A stretch of 64,000 nt of DNA from Tubiluchus corallicola. Taxonomy: Eukaryota > Priapulida > Priapulimorpha > Priapulimorphida > Tubiluchidae. Position 1 is the first letter of the stretch, and every line of letters starts with the position of its first letter. This document shows positions 24,660 to 36,580 of the stretch, piece by piece. The stretch covers positions 262,501 to 326,500 of the forward strand of contig JAQGDQ010000180.1 of assembly GCA_030141605.1 (NCBI GenBank), written 5' to 3'. The notes under the pieces were generated by a model. That model did no database searches. It was not told where the DNA came from and worked only from the letters and a program-made list of their open reading frames with translations. Both the position numbers and the translations under genes were made by a program.

Positions 24660-24960
24660 CTACTCTGGCTATACCTCCACAAGAACAACATAACGCCCTA
24701 ACCAAATATATAAATTAGCTATCCTCAGCATACGACAAACGCACAATGCTACTAGACCCAATCACTACATCTGGTATACAAGAAGCAATACAAAAGACAC
24801 CATGCCAGGTTTAACTGGAATTAATCAGACGACTCAGAAAAACCCATACGGATGGTACTCAGTCCAAGCACTACAGGCCAATTTCAATCTTGCAACTTTT
24901 AGGGAAAACATTTGAACGTCTGACATTTGAAAGATTCATCGTATAAAATTTTGACAGGAA
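24660..24960 (+). pseudogene. LINE reverse transcriptase fragment (N-terminal RT)
   Basis: From 24866 one frame reads KHYRPISILQLLGKTFERLT, the signature that opens the RT domain of jockey/CR1-like LINEs (YRPIS-L--L-K--ER). Upstream and downstream frames are broken by stops and shifts. It may belong with the LINE tail at 26179-26491. Confidence 0.75.
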
Positions 24961-25410
24961 GATGCCCCCCTACCCTACGGGACCCCGTGCTTAAGCACAC
25001 TTAACAACATTGGTAAATCCGGCACAATTGGATTGGATTTTCGTTGATGGTTCTGACATGGAACGGTGCACCTTGAGTTTCTTGAAGTTTTCTACACTTA
25101 AACATGATATGGGGCCTCACATTAACCGCTCAGTGTTTCAGAAAAAACATGATTAATGGACAAATGCACAAAACTATTAAAATTTATTACACTTCATTTC
25201 AGGTAGATCATATATAACTTAGCTTTTGTACGTAACAAGGTCTAAATTAACGTTTGTGTCGAGAAGTAAAAGAAATTTTGTTTTTGTTTGTTTCCTCTTG
25301 AAATGTGAGATTTTAATGTCATAAAATTGAAGTTTTTCTGCATTTAAAGGAATTTTTCGAAAAATTATTATTCTAAATTATTCGTTGTTGATCTTCGCTT
25401 CTAATTCCTT

Positions 25411-25572
25411 CTAGAGATAAAATAAAAGCAAAGAGCAATTGATTAAAACATCATGGTACAAATACTTGTTTACAATAATGTTACAAGAAAGCCTTCTAGA
25501 GATAAAATAAAAGCAAAGAGCAATTGATTAAAACATCATGGTACAAATACTTCTTTACAATAATGTTACAAG
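25411..25572. repeat. Tandem duplication of ~77 bp
   Basis: Two nearly identical copies running from TTCTAGAGATAAAATAAAAG to TTTACAATAATGTTACAAG. Confidence 0.9.
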
Positions 25573-25668
25573 GCCAGACATTCATATTGAATTAGAGTAA
25601 TAGTACAAAAAAGGCTAGACGTTACGTTGATTTTACGATAATAATTGTTAGTATCTATTTAATCTGTG

Positions 25669-25850
25669 CACAGTTACGTACTATGTAAGTACTTTAGATG
25701 ACCTACATACGGATAACCTCTATGCTCAGTTACGTACTATGTAAGTACTTTACAGGGAGTCTAGAGGGACAACCTCTGTGCATAGTTACGTACTATATAA
25801 GTACTTTAGAGGACTTCTATAAGGACAACCTCTATGGGGAAAACCTGTTC
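25669..25850. repeat. Three imperfect copies of a ~55-bp unit
   Basis: Each unit contains CAGTTACGTACTATGTAAGT or a close variant, then ACAACCTCTATG. GTTACGTACTA with AGTACTTTA gives local inverted symmetry. Confidence 0.8.
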
Positions 25851-26057
25851 CTAGCATTTTACGAACCAGACAGGTTTTTCCCAGGGAACTATCCCCGCCT
25901 GCACTTTTGTAACGTCATGTGCATTTAGGTAATTGCATAGTTAATGAACCGGCAAGAGTAGTGATTCACTTGACTTTAAAGTAATTCGTTATACAATTAA
26001 GCTACAGAAGACTAGGTGCTTACTATATATAGAACACTTCATCATTAACCTGAACAG

Positions 26058-26090
26058 ATATATATATATATATATACAGTATACACAATA

Positions 26091-26130
<40 letters not shown>

Positions 26131-26158
26131 CACAGTATACACAATATATATCTATATA
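26058..26158. repeat. (TA)n microsatellite
   Basis: TA runs interrupted by a duplicated CAGTATACACAATATATA motif. Confidence 0.95.
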
Positions 26159-26178
26159 TCCTATCCTATCGGAGAAAG

Positions 26179-26491
26179 TTGAAATTAATTTTGCGCTGGA
26201 ATTTCTGTCAGTATTTCTTTAAACTGCACATCAGGATTCTGTTTCGGTGCCTTTGTCGAAAGACCACACAAAGGTCACGGGATTATAATTTTCATAAGAC
26301 TTGTAATATCATTACCATTTCACAGAGAGATATTAGAAATAATACCAGGAAAGAAAGTGAACCAACGTGGATTGGAGGAGTATTTTCAATCTATATGTAT
26401 ATCAATACAACATATATGCTACGATTGTCCTGAAATTCCAGATAGTGAACACCTCTTTTTCAAAACCGGGCAGGACTATTTGAAATACTAA
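26179..26491 (+). pseudogene. Possible LINE C-terminal remnant
   Basis: Residues near 26426-26491 read CPEIPDSEHLFFKTGQDYLK, resembling the cysteine/histidine block (C--C---E--EH-L--C) at the end of many LINE ORF2 proteins. The frame is shifted upstream and the second cysteine pair is lost. It fits the RT fragment 1.5 kb upstream. Confidence 0.45.
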
Positions 26492-26809
26492 TTAATGCCC
26501 AACTAAAGTTGGAGATTACTCAAGGAAGGACACCTTAACGATCGAAAGGATGAGAAACGTGTTGTCAACAAAGCTTGGGGTTCAATTCTACGTTGTCCTT
26601 TTCAAGAATAATTTCAATAAAGTCACCTTTATAAATTGCACAAATTGTAGACCAGAACACTACAAAACTCAAAATGCTTGTCCGTTTGGTTGGAAATGAC
26701 GCAGCTATAGAATTCAGAATCTGCTTTTCTTTCTGAACCATAGAGTTTTTTAGTTATTATTTTTTTATTATTAAAGGAAAGCACAGTCGATTTTAAAGTA
26801 TGTAACCAA

Positions 26810-27165
26810 AAAAACTTTCCATACAAGTTACGTCACTTAATATTAGGCTTATGAGTTTGAAAGACTTGCGTAAATGGAAAAGAAAATTCTTAGTGATTTT
26901 AAAATATTCGCGCCACCTGGTGATAAAATGTCACTGATGCACCATCCCAGCATGCACCACTGACTCACCAAAAATTTTATTATTAATCTTATAAATAAGA
27001 TAAAATAATTTGTACTTTTGCATAGTTGACGAAACGTGTAGCATGAATGCTCTGATTATTCTTTCAAATTGTTTCAAACGACTTACCATCATCGCAGAAG
27101 TTTAAATTTACAAGTTTTAGTGTTACTGCTAGCGCAAGCCCGCTCTGCAACAAGATAGCATGAGA
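26810..27165 (-). repeat. Dispersed repeat family D, partial
   Basis: Shares GCGCCA-CTGGT-AAA-TGTCACTG and GTGTTACTGCTAGC-CAAGCCC-type blocks with 37740-38110 and 55690-56290. Ends are not resolved. Confidence 0.5.
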
Positions 27166-27924
27166 GTAATATAAAATTTCAAGTGTCGTGAACTTGATTT
27201 TTTCCGAGTCGTACTTTGTTGTACTCCATGCTTATGAATCGTTTGCAACAACTTGGGTAGCATTTAGCTGCAGCGGTTGCACATTCTCTATTGCAGTAAT
27301 GCTGACTGCTTGACTGGTTATTTCATCCATTATTGGCCCACTTTAAATAAAAAAAATCACCCCACCCCATGATAAAAAATGCCCTGTTTTCGGGTACTTT
27401 TTCTGACGGTACGGAGAAATTTCGAGATTTCCTTTAATGAAAAATATTTTATTTTATCATCGCTTGGGCTGTGCCCGAAAAATTTGGTGATTATCCGAAA
27501 AAAATGTGTTTGCCCTACTCTGGGGTTGCTGTAGCCCTCCAGCAACTCTCCGTGCCACTGGCTCGTATGACTATAATCTATATACGCAAAGCAAAGGTGG
27601 GGTTCCCTAAAACATGCGTGTACAAAGTTTACGCACGCACGCTTCTCAAGTGCGCGTAATGGCAAATTTCAGCACGCGGAACCATATATTTTCATGAGTG
27701 TGAAATTGCAGAATTAGAACAGCATCTGGTCCCAGGAAATCATCATCTATTGCTTATTATCAATAGGCTTTCTGGGTCCAACTTCTCTGCTAACATACGG
27801 TAATATTCCTGGTATTTCATACTGTCCAGTTCCAACTCCGTCACTAGATGATAGTATGCTCCAAACTTATGTCGTTGCTTGAGCATGTCATGGACCCAGA
27901 ACTCGTGCCTCCTGCATGCACCAC
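27166..27924. other. Intergenic sequence; overlapping unexplained ORFs
   Basis: A 102-codon frame on the minus strand (27357-27665) and a 62-codon frame on the plus strand overlap here. Neither resembles a known domain and there are no splice or start signals, so I do not call a gene. Confidence 0.4.
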
Positions 27925-28325
27925 CAGGGGCGTATTAACCAATAGACTAACTAGGGCGCCACAGTTTGAGGGGCGTCACATTGTAGAAAAATTCTTATAC
28001 TCCTCGAAAAATGTGTATATTTTCATACTCATGTAAATAGCGTATTTTATAACATAGATATTGAGCGCAGCTTCTATATAAGTGCCACATAGCGAACAGG
28101 TGCAAGGTATTACGCAACGATCAGTTGCGCAGCCTGCTTGAATATAAGCGCTATGCAAATACATGTAATTAATAATGACCTCGTAGAAACTAGGTTAACA
28201 GCGTTTCTAATACACCACAAGTAATTGTGTAAATTCCTCATTACATAAACAACTATAAATTCACAATAGAGATGGGCGGGAAAGAACAATCAGTCTGGGG
28301 CGTCATAAAATCTTGATACGCCCCG
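27925..28325. mobile_element. hAT-like MITE H, copy 2
   Basis: Starts CAGGGGCGTATTAACCAATA and ends GATACGCCCCG, inverse of the start with one base lost. Flanks TGCACCAC (27917-27924) and TTCATCAC (28326-28333) match at 6 of 8 positions, fitting a hAT duplication. Related to 14713-15070. Confidence 0.75.
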
Positions 28326-28514
28326 TTCATCACTGAGTGATAGTAATCTGAACTGCAACAAACGACTCCTTTATCTGCGTCAAAGAAGAAACGTCAAAAT
28401 TTCCAACCTGTTGCTGGTCATGATGCGAGAAAATACCAGCATGCGGAAACGCCCAGACGGAAACAGTGGCGCACAACTGTAGTGAACTGACTTTTCCGCG
28501 CACTGCAACGCTCG

Positions 28515-28797
28515 CGAAATCGTCCACATACGCGAACTCGCCGCGCGAACGTGCGCAAATACCCGTATCAGGAACGTTTCGGACGCAATCGTGCACTTAC
28601 GCGAACTCGCCGCGCAAACGTGCGCAAATACCCGTATCAGGAACGTTTCGTACGCAATCGTGCACATACGCGAACTCGCCGCGCGAGCGTGCGTAAATAC
28701 GCGTATCAGAAACGTTTCGTACGCAATCGTGCACATACGCGAACTCGCCGCGCGAGCGTGCGCAAATACGCGTATCAGGAACGTTTCGTATATACGC
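28515..28797. repeat. CpG-rich 69-bp minisatellite, four copies
   Basis: Unit anchors CGCGAACTCGCC lie at 28531, 28600, 28669 and 28738, exactly 69 bp apart. The unit is a multiple of 3 and rich in CGCG, so several frames on both strands stay open. It stands out from the AT-rich surroundings. Confidence 0.92.
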
Positions 28798-29144
28798 TCC
28801 TGACGCAATATACATCAATTCGGGGCTTCTTTTCAGAAGCAGTTGGGCTGTCTGCTCCAAAAAGGAAGATGAAGCCAGATACGTGTCTTAGAGTTCATTG
28901 TGACAGGTACATAACCGGTTGATGACCTTAGGCTAATGAGAAGTTGAACGGAAGCCAAACACGATATCCGGATATTAAGCGTACAAACGACAATACTACC
29001 GACTCATTGTTACACAGATACTGCAGATGTCTAGTAGGAAAAGTTATTGTTGGTGCTACGGTGATATTTGAAAATGACATTTCAAATATGACTGCAGGAC
29101 GCAGGATGATAGGGCTAAATTGGTGAATTTATAAGTTATTTGCG

Positions 29145-29549
29145 AATAAGCCTTTTCGCAGGTTCGCTGTGCGCACGCGCAGTTGATGTAGGTCAGAGGT
29201 TAAGTGTACCGCAGCAACGCATCTTAACTACAACTGTCACGTGACGTATTGGTGAAGCACATCTGTCTGCCGTATCAGTTCAATGACTTCAACTGTTTTG
29301 CGAAAACTTTACTTAATTATGCATTAGTCTGTGCGTAGAGTGATTTACTAGCAGGATCTTGTTTGAGAACGAGAAAAAATTAACTAGGTTCTAGCTAGGT
29401 AAGGTTTTAGCTAGCTGTTAAAACTGTTGCTTTTACAATAGCTTGGGCTGTGAGGCGTTGTCAAGTGTACACAAATGTGTTGACTGGTACACTTAACCTT
29501 TGACCTTTTCACGATCATCATCAATCGCTGGAACTGTGAAAAGGCTTAC
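29145..29549 (-). mobile_element. MITE family A, copy 2
   Basis: AATAAGCCTTTTCGCAG at the left end and GGAACTGTGAAAAGGCTTA at the right. Inverted relative to copy 1. Confidence 0.8.
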
Positions 29550-29788
29550 TGCGTCTGATTGTCATTTACACGTAAAAAAACAAGCGTTTAACATTGGCTT
29601 CATTTACGCGTTTGTGATGAGCTGCCTCAGAGTGGCTTCTAAATAAATAGGGCTTGTGGCAATGGAAATTCAAGCGCGCAAATCTTTTAACCAGTTACAA
29701 ACGAGGCTTTGATCGCTCGTTGTTTCGTTTTTTTCCCGGGTGTTCACGCTACCTAACACCTTGGTGGTAAAGAGAAGTTTCCAAGATA

Positions 29789-30215
29789 CAAGCAAGTCCT
29801 TCTAGGAGGTTAGGCTTACTTTAAATGTTCGCGAAAAATGTTAGGACTTAGCAATAAGTGCCTTGTGTAATTAGTAAAATTACTTTAAAGTCGCGATCAC
29901 TTCATGCTTGGACGCTCCCATTTTCAATTCCCATTCTACTTCAGATGACATCATTCGTCTTGAAGAATAGTAGTGCACTGTCAATCTTCATCAAAAGTAT
30001 AATAAGTTTTTACAAAAAAACTAGATAGCTAATTTTGTAATATTTGTTGTTGAACATTAGGTAAGCTGCAGTAGATTGAGTTAGTTTAAGCAGCGTGCGC
30101 TTACGGAAAGCCACGATGAGCTTACGAAAAGTCACGAACTCTCCCAGTTACGTCATGATTTTCAAGTGAATGGCGGCAACCACCACGCCTGAAAATTTTT
30201 ATTCAAAGGCTGTAT
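29789..30215 (+). mobile_element. MITE family B, copy 2 (partial)
   Basis: Matches 50205-50620 from AAGTCCTTCTAGGAGGTTAGG through CACTTCATGCTTGGACGCTC to CCTGAAAATTTTTATTCA. Terminal TTAA motifs are lost. Confidence 0.7.
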
Positions 30216-30373
30216 ATTTCAAATCTATGCTTTATATGCTTGACAATTATAGTGAGAGCATTCTAGGAAGAAATGTTCAGAGTTTTCAAAATAATTTGGG
30301 GAGACGAGGAAACCGTGAGAAACGTTGCAGCCTTTTTAAAACAAATTACCAGACATGCTTCTATTCTAACATT

Positions 30374-31625
30374 AAAGCAAAACCGAACCCAATCTTGAAC
30401 TGCAGGTCAAAACAATCTACTCTTTAAAATATTGAAAGGAAACACTATTTTTTTCAAAAATAACATACGTGAAAGAATTGTTACCACACAAACACAATTT
30501 CATGTTCGCGCCACTAGCTCTTCGCTGTTACATGCATTTCGCCATTCGCTAGTTAGATGGGCACTAGCGCCTGCATTTCGGAAAGCGTTGTGCAAAAAAC
30601 AGGTGCTCAGTTCAGGTATGTTAGTTTGTGACGAACTACACACCTTCGACAACTCATGCGTGAGCACACTGGTAAATTTGAAGTGTGAATTTTTATCTTA
30701 AAACTTGCCTAGTCTTAGTACAACACAGTGAATATCTTACAGTAGCACTGTACTTTCACAAACACGTGCAACACGCTCGTGGAATATTTTTGCTGTTGAA
30801 AATTATGTTAGTTTGTGATGTTATCGTACTAGTCAAGTTTTCATCGTTTTATCTGCACTTTTATTCATTTGCACGTACTTGTGTGTTGATATTGTAGTAA
30901 CCATGTACCATATATTTTGTACTTTTAGCTGTAAGTAAGCTATATCGAAAGTAAAATTACAGCTAAAAGTACAAAATACATGGTACATGGTATAAAAAAA
31001 TAATATATCGACAATGTATCGAAAGTAAAATTACAGCTAAAAGTACAAAATACATGGTACATGGTATAAAAAAATAATATATCGACAATGTATCGAAAGT
31101 AAAATTATAGCTAAAAGTACAAAACACATGGTACATGGTATAAAAAAATAATATATCGACAATGTATCGAAAGTAAAATTACAGCTAAAAGTACAAAATA
31201 CATGGTACATGGTATAAAAAATAATATATCGACAATGTATCGAAAGTAAAATTATAGCTAAAAGTACAAAACACATGGTACATGGTATAAAAAAATAATA
31301 TATACGACAATGTATCGAAAGTAAAATTACAGCTAAAAGTACAAAGTACATCGTATATATTTTACGATGTTTTTAATGGACATTTAAGTCTCTTGACTTC
31401 TGTTCATAGATGTATTATAGATAAAATAAAAATAAATGTTAGTTGGGCTCTCCTGCCGTTAATTAAGTTTTCAACCTATTCTTTAATAGGTCAGAAACGC
31501 TTTTGCAGTAATAATTGTGTTTACATTTAAATGTGTATTTAATGTATTTGAATTGTGTATTAAATGTATAGATTTTACCCTACTTGAAAATGGGATAGTA
31601 TGAAATGAAAAATCATCCTGTCTTA
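30374..31625 (+). mobile_element. Foldback element C3, right half carrying an inserted array
   Basis: Aligns to C1 from AAAACCGAACCCAATCTTGA to AAAAATCATCCTGTCTT. It is interrupted near 30830-31440 by unrelated sequence that includes a 74-bp tandem array. The terminal TTAA is not intact. Confidence 0.8.
30905..31352. repeat. 74-bp tandem array with hairpin first unit
   Basis: About five and a half copies of ATCGAAAGTAAAATTACAGC plus TAAAAGTACAAAATACATGG and a poly(A) patch. The left edge (TTTTGTACTTTTAGCTGTAA, 30919-30938) is the inverse of part of the unit, so the array opens with a hairpin. Confidence 0.9.
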
Positions 31626-31629
31626 TTGT

Positions 31630-32155
31630 AAGATTTTCACTCTGCCAACAGGTGCTGTTATTTTCTCGTTTTTCATTAGCAACTTGCGCTGTTTTAATGC
31701 TACGAACAGCAAATTATCGAGCAAGCAAGCAGGTATAAGAACAAAGCGAGCGTTGGTGGTTGCTTATAATAGAGAACACGTTTAAAAACTCCTGCTTGCG
31801 ACAAATGACCGGACACGCACATCATTATCAGCTTCGTAGGTGCGCTAAGCGACGCGCGCGTGTCACTCACGCGCCTACCTTGCGCTCCTCACTCCGATCA
31901 GATGCTAAAAGAGCACGAGAGCTGAGAAGAGATCTTGTTGTTCCATCGTGTGCTCCCCCGTCCAACACGGATCGCTATAGTAAAGGTGAGTTCTAACTAA
32001 CTGTTTCGTATAAACGTACCTTAGAACCGTGATATTGAGACGACAACCTGGTAAACCACTCAAGTTAAATGTTTCAGGAGTTAGTATTAACTTTTAAAAT
32101 ATATGAAATCATATGAGTTCATATGAAATTTTTATTTGTTATTTAAGAAAGTAAA
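31630..32155. other. Intergenic sequence
   Basis: A 78-codon frame (31760-31996) ends just after CTATAGTAAAG|GTGAGT, an exon-like donor, but the encoded residues (Arg-rich, RCAKRRARVTHAP) match nothing I know. A host exon is possible but unsupported. Confidence 0.3.
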
Positions 32156-32159
32156 TAAG

Positions 32160-32700
32160 GAAGCACGTAAGTAAGTAAGTAAGTAAGTAAATAAGTAAGT
32201 AAGTAAGTAAGCAAGTAAATAACATGTTTATTTGCCATAATAATATTGGGAAATACTACAAAGTATTAAGGCGCTGTTAAAAAGTTAAAAACAAGCACTC
32301 TCAAATGTGTCAGTTTTTGCAAATGTAATTTACAGATACAAAAAATAATATAACTTCAAACTTAAACTTTACATATTTCACTTATTTACAAACTGGCTAT
32401 CAGTAAAATTAAGTCGTTTAATATGACCTGGGGTAAATGAATTGTGCATTAGTGTGAAAGTTGTCATATTGTTAGGTTCAAATCTTGACATCATTAAAGC
32501 TTTTGTTTCGGTTTTGAACGCGGTTAATGATTTAACACGTTTGATTTCGACTGGCAGTGAATTTCAGAGGTGGACGGCATTTTTTGCTATTGAATTGTTT
32601 CCAAAGTGATTGTTTGTTCTGGTTTGTTTCAAATTAAACGTTCTGGCGTTTAACTTGGGGTTTTGAGCAGTGCTAATTTGTTACTTTTGAAAGGAATACT
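32160..32700 (-). pseudogene. LINE 3' end, minus strand, with GTAA-repeat tail
   Basis: On the minus strand, near 32590-32440, a frame reads NSLPVEIKRVKSLTAFKTET after a Trp-to-stop change, matching the 'WNSLP.....SL..FK' block that ends many LINE RT proteins. It is followed by a 3' UTR and a (CTTA)n tail (GTAAGTAAG run at 32169-32218 on the + strand). Confidence 0.75.
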
Positions 32701-32829
32701 TAAATTACTTTTCATTTGAAAATGAATTATAATGTACGATAATCTTTATTAGCTTCTACGTTGGGGATTTTTAGTTAGTTACAGAATATGCGTTCTTATG
32801 TTTGGCATGTTGATGATTTGTGTCATACA

Positions 32830-33640
32830 CCTGATATTAATTTACATTTTACATTACATTTACATTTATTATTATTATCACATTCAGTACAATATAATGA
32901 CATTAAGCAGACAGTGACATCAAAATTATTACATCTACTGTATTAAATTGTTATGTTTCATACACTATCGTTAATATAAACGAATAATTGTACTGCAGTG
33001 GGCTAGAGAAGCAAAGGCTTGTATAAGCCCACTGTCATGTGAACCAGATAAAAAAAGAATGGATGAGTGAACAAAAAAAGAACTGGGAGAAAGGTTAGAT
33101 CACACAGGAAGGGTGGAAGGATGTGTTAGTGGAAATGGTAGGCAGAAAGATAGTAGATTGTGCTATGTTGACATCAGCTCTAAGGATTTATCAATGATGC
33201 CTTGTTTTGCATAATCTGTACCAGGATTGTGGTATGACTGCTGCAGTAGGTGTGGGAAATTAGGAAGTGTTGTACTTGTTAATTTAGTCGAGTAATAAGC
33301 ATAATTCCAGTATAAGACACACAATCGTCAGATATCAGCAAGCCACATTGGCAATAAATATTATGCGACGCGATAATCGACTTTTAAAGAATTTTGCAGT
33401 TGATAGATACACTAGCTGTTCTCATCTGCCGCCTGGCCCTCAGTTTAGTAAATATTCTGATTCATGGTGTCAACTTCGCTTGCAATTGTTTAGGTAAGTC
33501 AGGGCGCATGAGTCAATTTTTCATTCAGGATAGGTTCAGTATAACCCACATTGGAAACAATGGTTGAAGTTGAATCCATTGAAACGCACTGATTCAGTCT
33601 GATGTTGATAGGACAGTATGAAGTGTCCCAGCGGCTAGGA
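32830..33640. other. Intergenic sequence without recognised feature
   Basis: Short TTACATTT repeats near 32839-32868 only. Confidence 0.4.
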
Positions 33641-33644
33641 ATCG

Positions 33645-33755
33645 CGTTATCAGAGTTCTCAGAAGTTCTCAGAAGTTCACAGAATTTCTCATAAGTTCTC
33701 AGAGTTCTCAGAAGTTCTCAAAAGTTCTCGGAAGTTCTCAGAGTTCTCAGAATGT
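33645..33755. repeat. Short tandem array of AGTTCTCAGA
   Basis: About ten imperfect 10-13 bp units of AGTTCTCAGA. Confidence 0.9.
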
Positions 33756-34677
33756 TTATTCACTGATTACTCGAACACGATATTTTGGTTGAGTCCATAG
33801 TTCACTACAAAAAGGGACTTTTAATCATATAACGTGAACATTACTGTCAAAAAATAACTGAAGAATTATTTACAAATTCTCACTACACTTATTACCGCCC
33901 AACATGATCATTACTGTCCAAAAACAGCTCAAGGGTTATTTACAAATTCACAATATGACATTAGGTTTTCATTGAAAAATTCATGCAGAACGTTGAAGTT
34001 CAGTTCAGTGTTATCTTCACGTAGGTGATTCGTAAGTGGACAAAAACAGATAACATGCTCTTCTGTTTGAATGTTTAAACCAGGACAGGAGAAAGACATC
34101 AAGACAACGAAATTTTATACGAAAGCAGCGATAATAAAATGAATAGAAAAGAGAATGACGTAACATATATAAACAAAGATGACTTCCTACAAGAAACTAC
34201 TTTTAATGAGACCAGAGATAGTAAACCAAACCGACAAGAGAGTGATGAAATAGCCAACAATGAACCCATAAACGAAATATCCATAAAAGCCGAAGAACAA
34301 GATAATGAAAATTCTGTAGAAGTGCTGCCCGCAGTGGAAAGTCTTGTGAAAGAAACGAACTTGACTGCGATAACGTAGATTCAGTTCTTAGATCTCCTGC
34401 CACTAAGCAAGCAAAACAAATCGATGATGATCGAAGTTCAGGCGAAAACGTTCAATTTTCACCCCAACAAACTATACTGGAAACGCAAGTCATTGCACTA
34501 GTTGATTTAGTTACTCAACAAACTAGTAACCTTCAATCATTGGAGGCAAAGATAATCGAACTGCAAACTGAGTATCGACCTTCAAGCAGCTGTGCTACTA
34601 AACTTAATGACTTGATAGCAAAAACCGACCTACATACTCATTTAAGCACCCAAATAAGCCACTGTTATTGAAGATCT

Positions 34678-35235
34678 TGAGATTACGGCCAAATCACAAG
34701 GGTTCTCGTCTGATCGCCGAAGTTAAGCAACATAGAGCCTGGTTAGTACTTGGATGGGTGACCGCCCAGGAATACCAGGTACTGTAGGCTTGCGGGATGC
34801 CCACACTGTATCTCGACACTAGGTGGAGGAGCTGCACAAGCAGCCAACGGCTAGAGGGCGGGGGAGGTCAAGTGACCCAACGGCCATGTGTAGAGTAAAC
34901 ATTCCAAATCAGGAGTGGAGCCCCGAAGGCGGACCAGTGCAGCATGCTCACTGACTCCGGCCGCTTCTGCAGCCAACCTGGTGCCAAACGTATCGCTCCG
35001 CTTTCCTTTGGACTACACCAGGGAGAAAGAGAGGGGGTTCCTGTTGTCTGGGCCGCGCTCAGGTTCTCCATACACCTTGCCCAGGCGTGTGCCCTGGAAG
35101 GGCCACTCCAGTGGTTCAAGGATCGGATTGCTCAGCCACAGTCGACGCTGCAGCTCCATCAGTGTGATCAATAACTGACTCTCTTGGCGCACACTCCTTT
35201 GTCTTCCGAGACAGAAGGACGCCAACAATAACTTA
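34678..35235 (+). mobile_element. 5S-rRNA-derived SINE with 11-bp target duplication
   Basis: A GC-rich insert of about 558 bp interrupts the LINE ORF1. It is bounded by ATTGAAGATCT at 34667-34677 and again at 35236-35246. Removing the insert and one copy restores continuous reading into the coiled coil. The first ~111 bp are 5S rRNA; the remaining ~445 bp body is unrelated to 5S and ends AACAATAACTTA. Exact target duplication plus an RNA-polymerase-III head is the hallmark of a SINE (SINE3-like class). I could not place the body sequence. Confidence 0.85.
34681..34791 (+). rRNA. 5S rRNA-like head of the SINE
   Basis: Matches metazoan 5S rRNA from GATTACGGCC to CTGTAGGCTT, including GAAGTTAAGCAACAT (box A region), GGTTAGTACTTGGATGGGTG and ACCGCCCAGGAATACCAGG (intermediate element and box C). 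It is about 8-9 nt shorter than a functional 5S, the loss falling between positions ~20 and 30. It is retroposed, so it is not counted as a working 5S gene. Confidence 0.9.
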
Positions 35236-36099
35236 ATTGAAGATCTACAGATTGGGAATGCCAGCTATGAGCGTAAAATTAATGAGTTAGAAGCTGAACT
35301 TAACAAACTTAAACAACAACAACAGCTGACTAGCTGACTTAGAAAAAAAGGACAATTACATACGAGATCTAGAAAAGCAAAACGAGGAACTTCAACAGCA
35401 AAATAAATATAATAGAGTTGAAAAAGAAAGATTAAACACAGAGCTAGTGCATATTCGGGAATCCTTGTTACAAAAAGAGAAGACCATTGAAAGTTTCTTA
35501 ATGAGCCGTATCCAACCTGAAGCACCTACAGAGACAACAAATACTTACGTCAGTGTTGTCAGTAATAACGGGAAACGTGGTCAGGTGAACACCTCTAACA
35601 CAACAACGACACCTGCTTTATAAGCCGTTAATCAACAATCATCCACTAACAGTGATGTCAACAGCCTTACAGACGTATCCTTCATTCACGACTCGATTGC
35701 TAAAAGTGTAAACGCGTCCTTATTACAAAACAAGAAATTGCATATACGTTAGACCAGCTGAAAGAAATAGCTATCAACATGGAATGGTCCAAAGTAATAC
35801 ACGTAGGAGTCTATGACTTGCAAAAGTTCGAACTAGACTTGGAAGAATACATCATCAATTATACGAATGTGATATCCATTTAAAAAACAAATGTGACTGT
35901 ATCATGGTGTCGTTAGTTAACTCAACCAGCAAATCTAGCCTGATGTACAAAGTGAAGTTATTTAATGCTATGCAAATTTTATCAAAATGATGCACATCAC
36001 CTCAACGTTGCAGGCACAAAAATTGTAGCTTTGCACATTAAAAGAGCCTTAGCAAAAGTGAACAGTAGCCTATCAACACCGATATGGGGAAGAAAAGCA

Positions 36100-36580
36100 A
36101 ACTTCGACATATCAATCAGCCACACAAAACAATGGCAGAACAGCCCTAACAAATACTGGAACTTCGACATATCAATCAGCCACACAAAACAATGGCAGAA
36201 CAGCCCTAATAAATACTGGAACTTCGACATACCAATCAGCCACACAAAACAATTGCAGAACATGGCTAACAAATACTGGAAGTTTGACATACCAATCAGC
36301 CACACAAAACAATTGCAGAACATCGCTAACAAATACTGGAAGTTTGACATACCAATCAGCCACACAAAACAATGGCAGAACAGCCCTAATAAATACTGGA
36401 ACTTCGACATACCAATCAGCCACACAAAACAATTGCAGAACATCGCTAACAAATACTGGAAGTTTGACATACCAATCAGCCACACAAAACAATGGCAGAA
36501 CAGCGCTAACAAATACTGGAAGTTTGACATACCAATCAGCCACACAAAACAATGGCAGAACATCGCTAACAAATACTGGA
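36100..36580 (+). repeat. 60-bp minisatellite, eight copies, in frame
   Basis: Units start AACTTCGACATATCAATCAG or the AAGTTTGACATACC variant and repeat every 60 bp exactly from 36100. The CAGCCCTAA and CATCGCTAA variants intermix, suggesting unequal exchange. As 60 is a multiple of 3, frames on both strands stay open. Confidence 0.95.

Noticed and set aside
27357-27665. 102-codon minus-strand ORF as a gene
   Set aside because: No known domain; an open frame also exists on the opposite strand and there is no splice or start support.
31760-31996. Arg-rich frame ending near AAAG|GTGAGT as a host exon
   Set aside because: No recognisable protein, no matching downstream exon found; the donor-like motif alone is not enough.
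34681-34791. Functional 5S rRNA gene
   Set aside because: It has an internal deletion, is flanked by an exact target duplication and is fused to a longer body, so it is retroposed.
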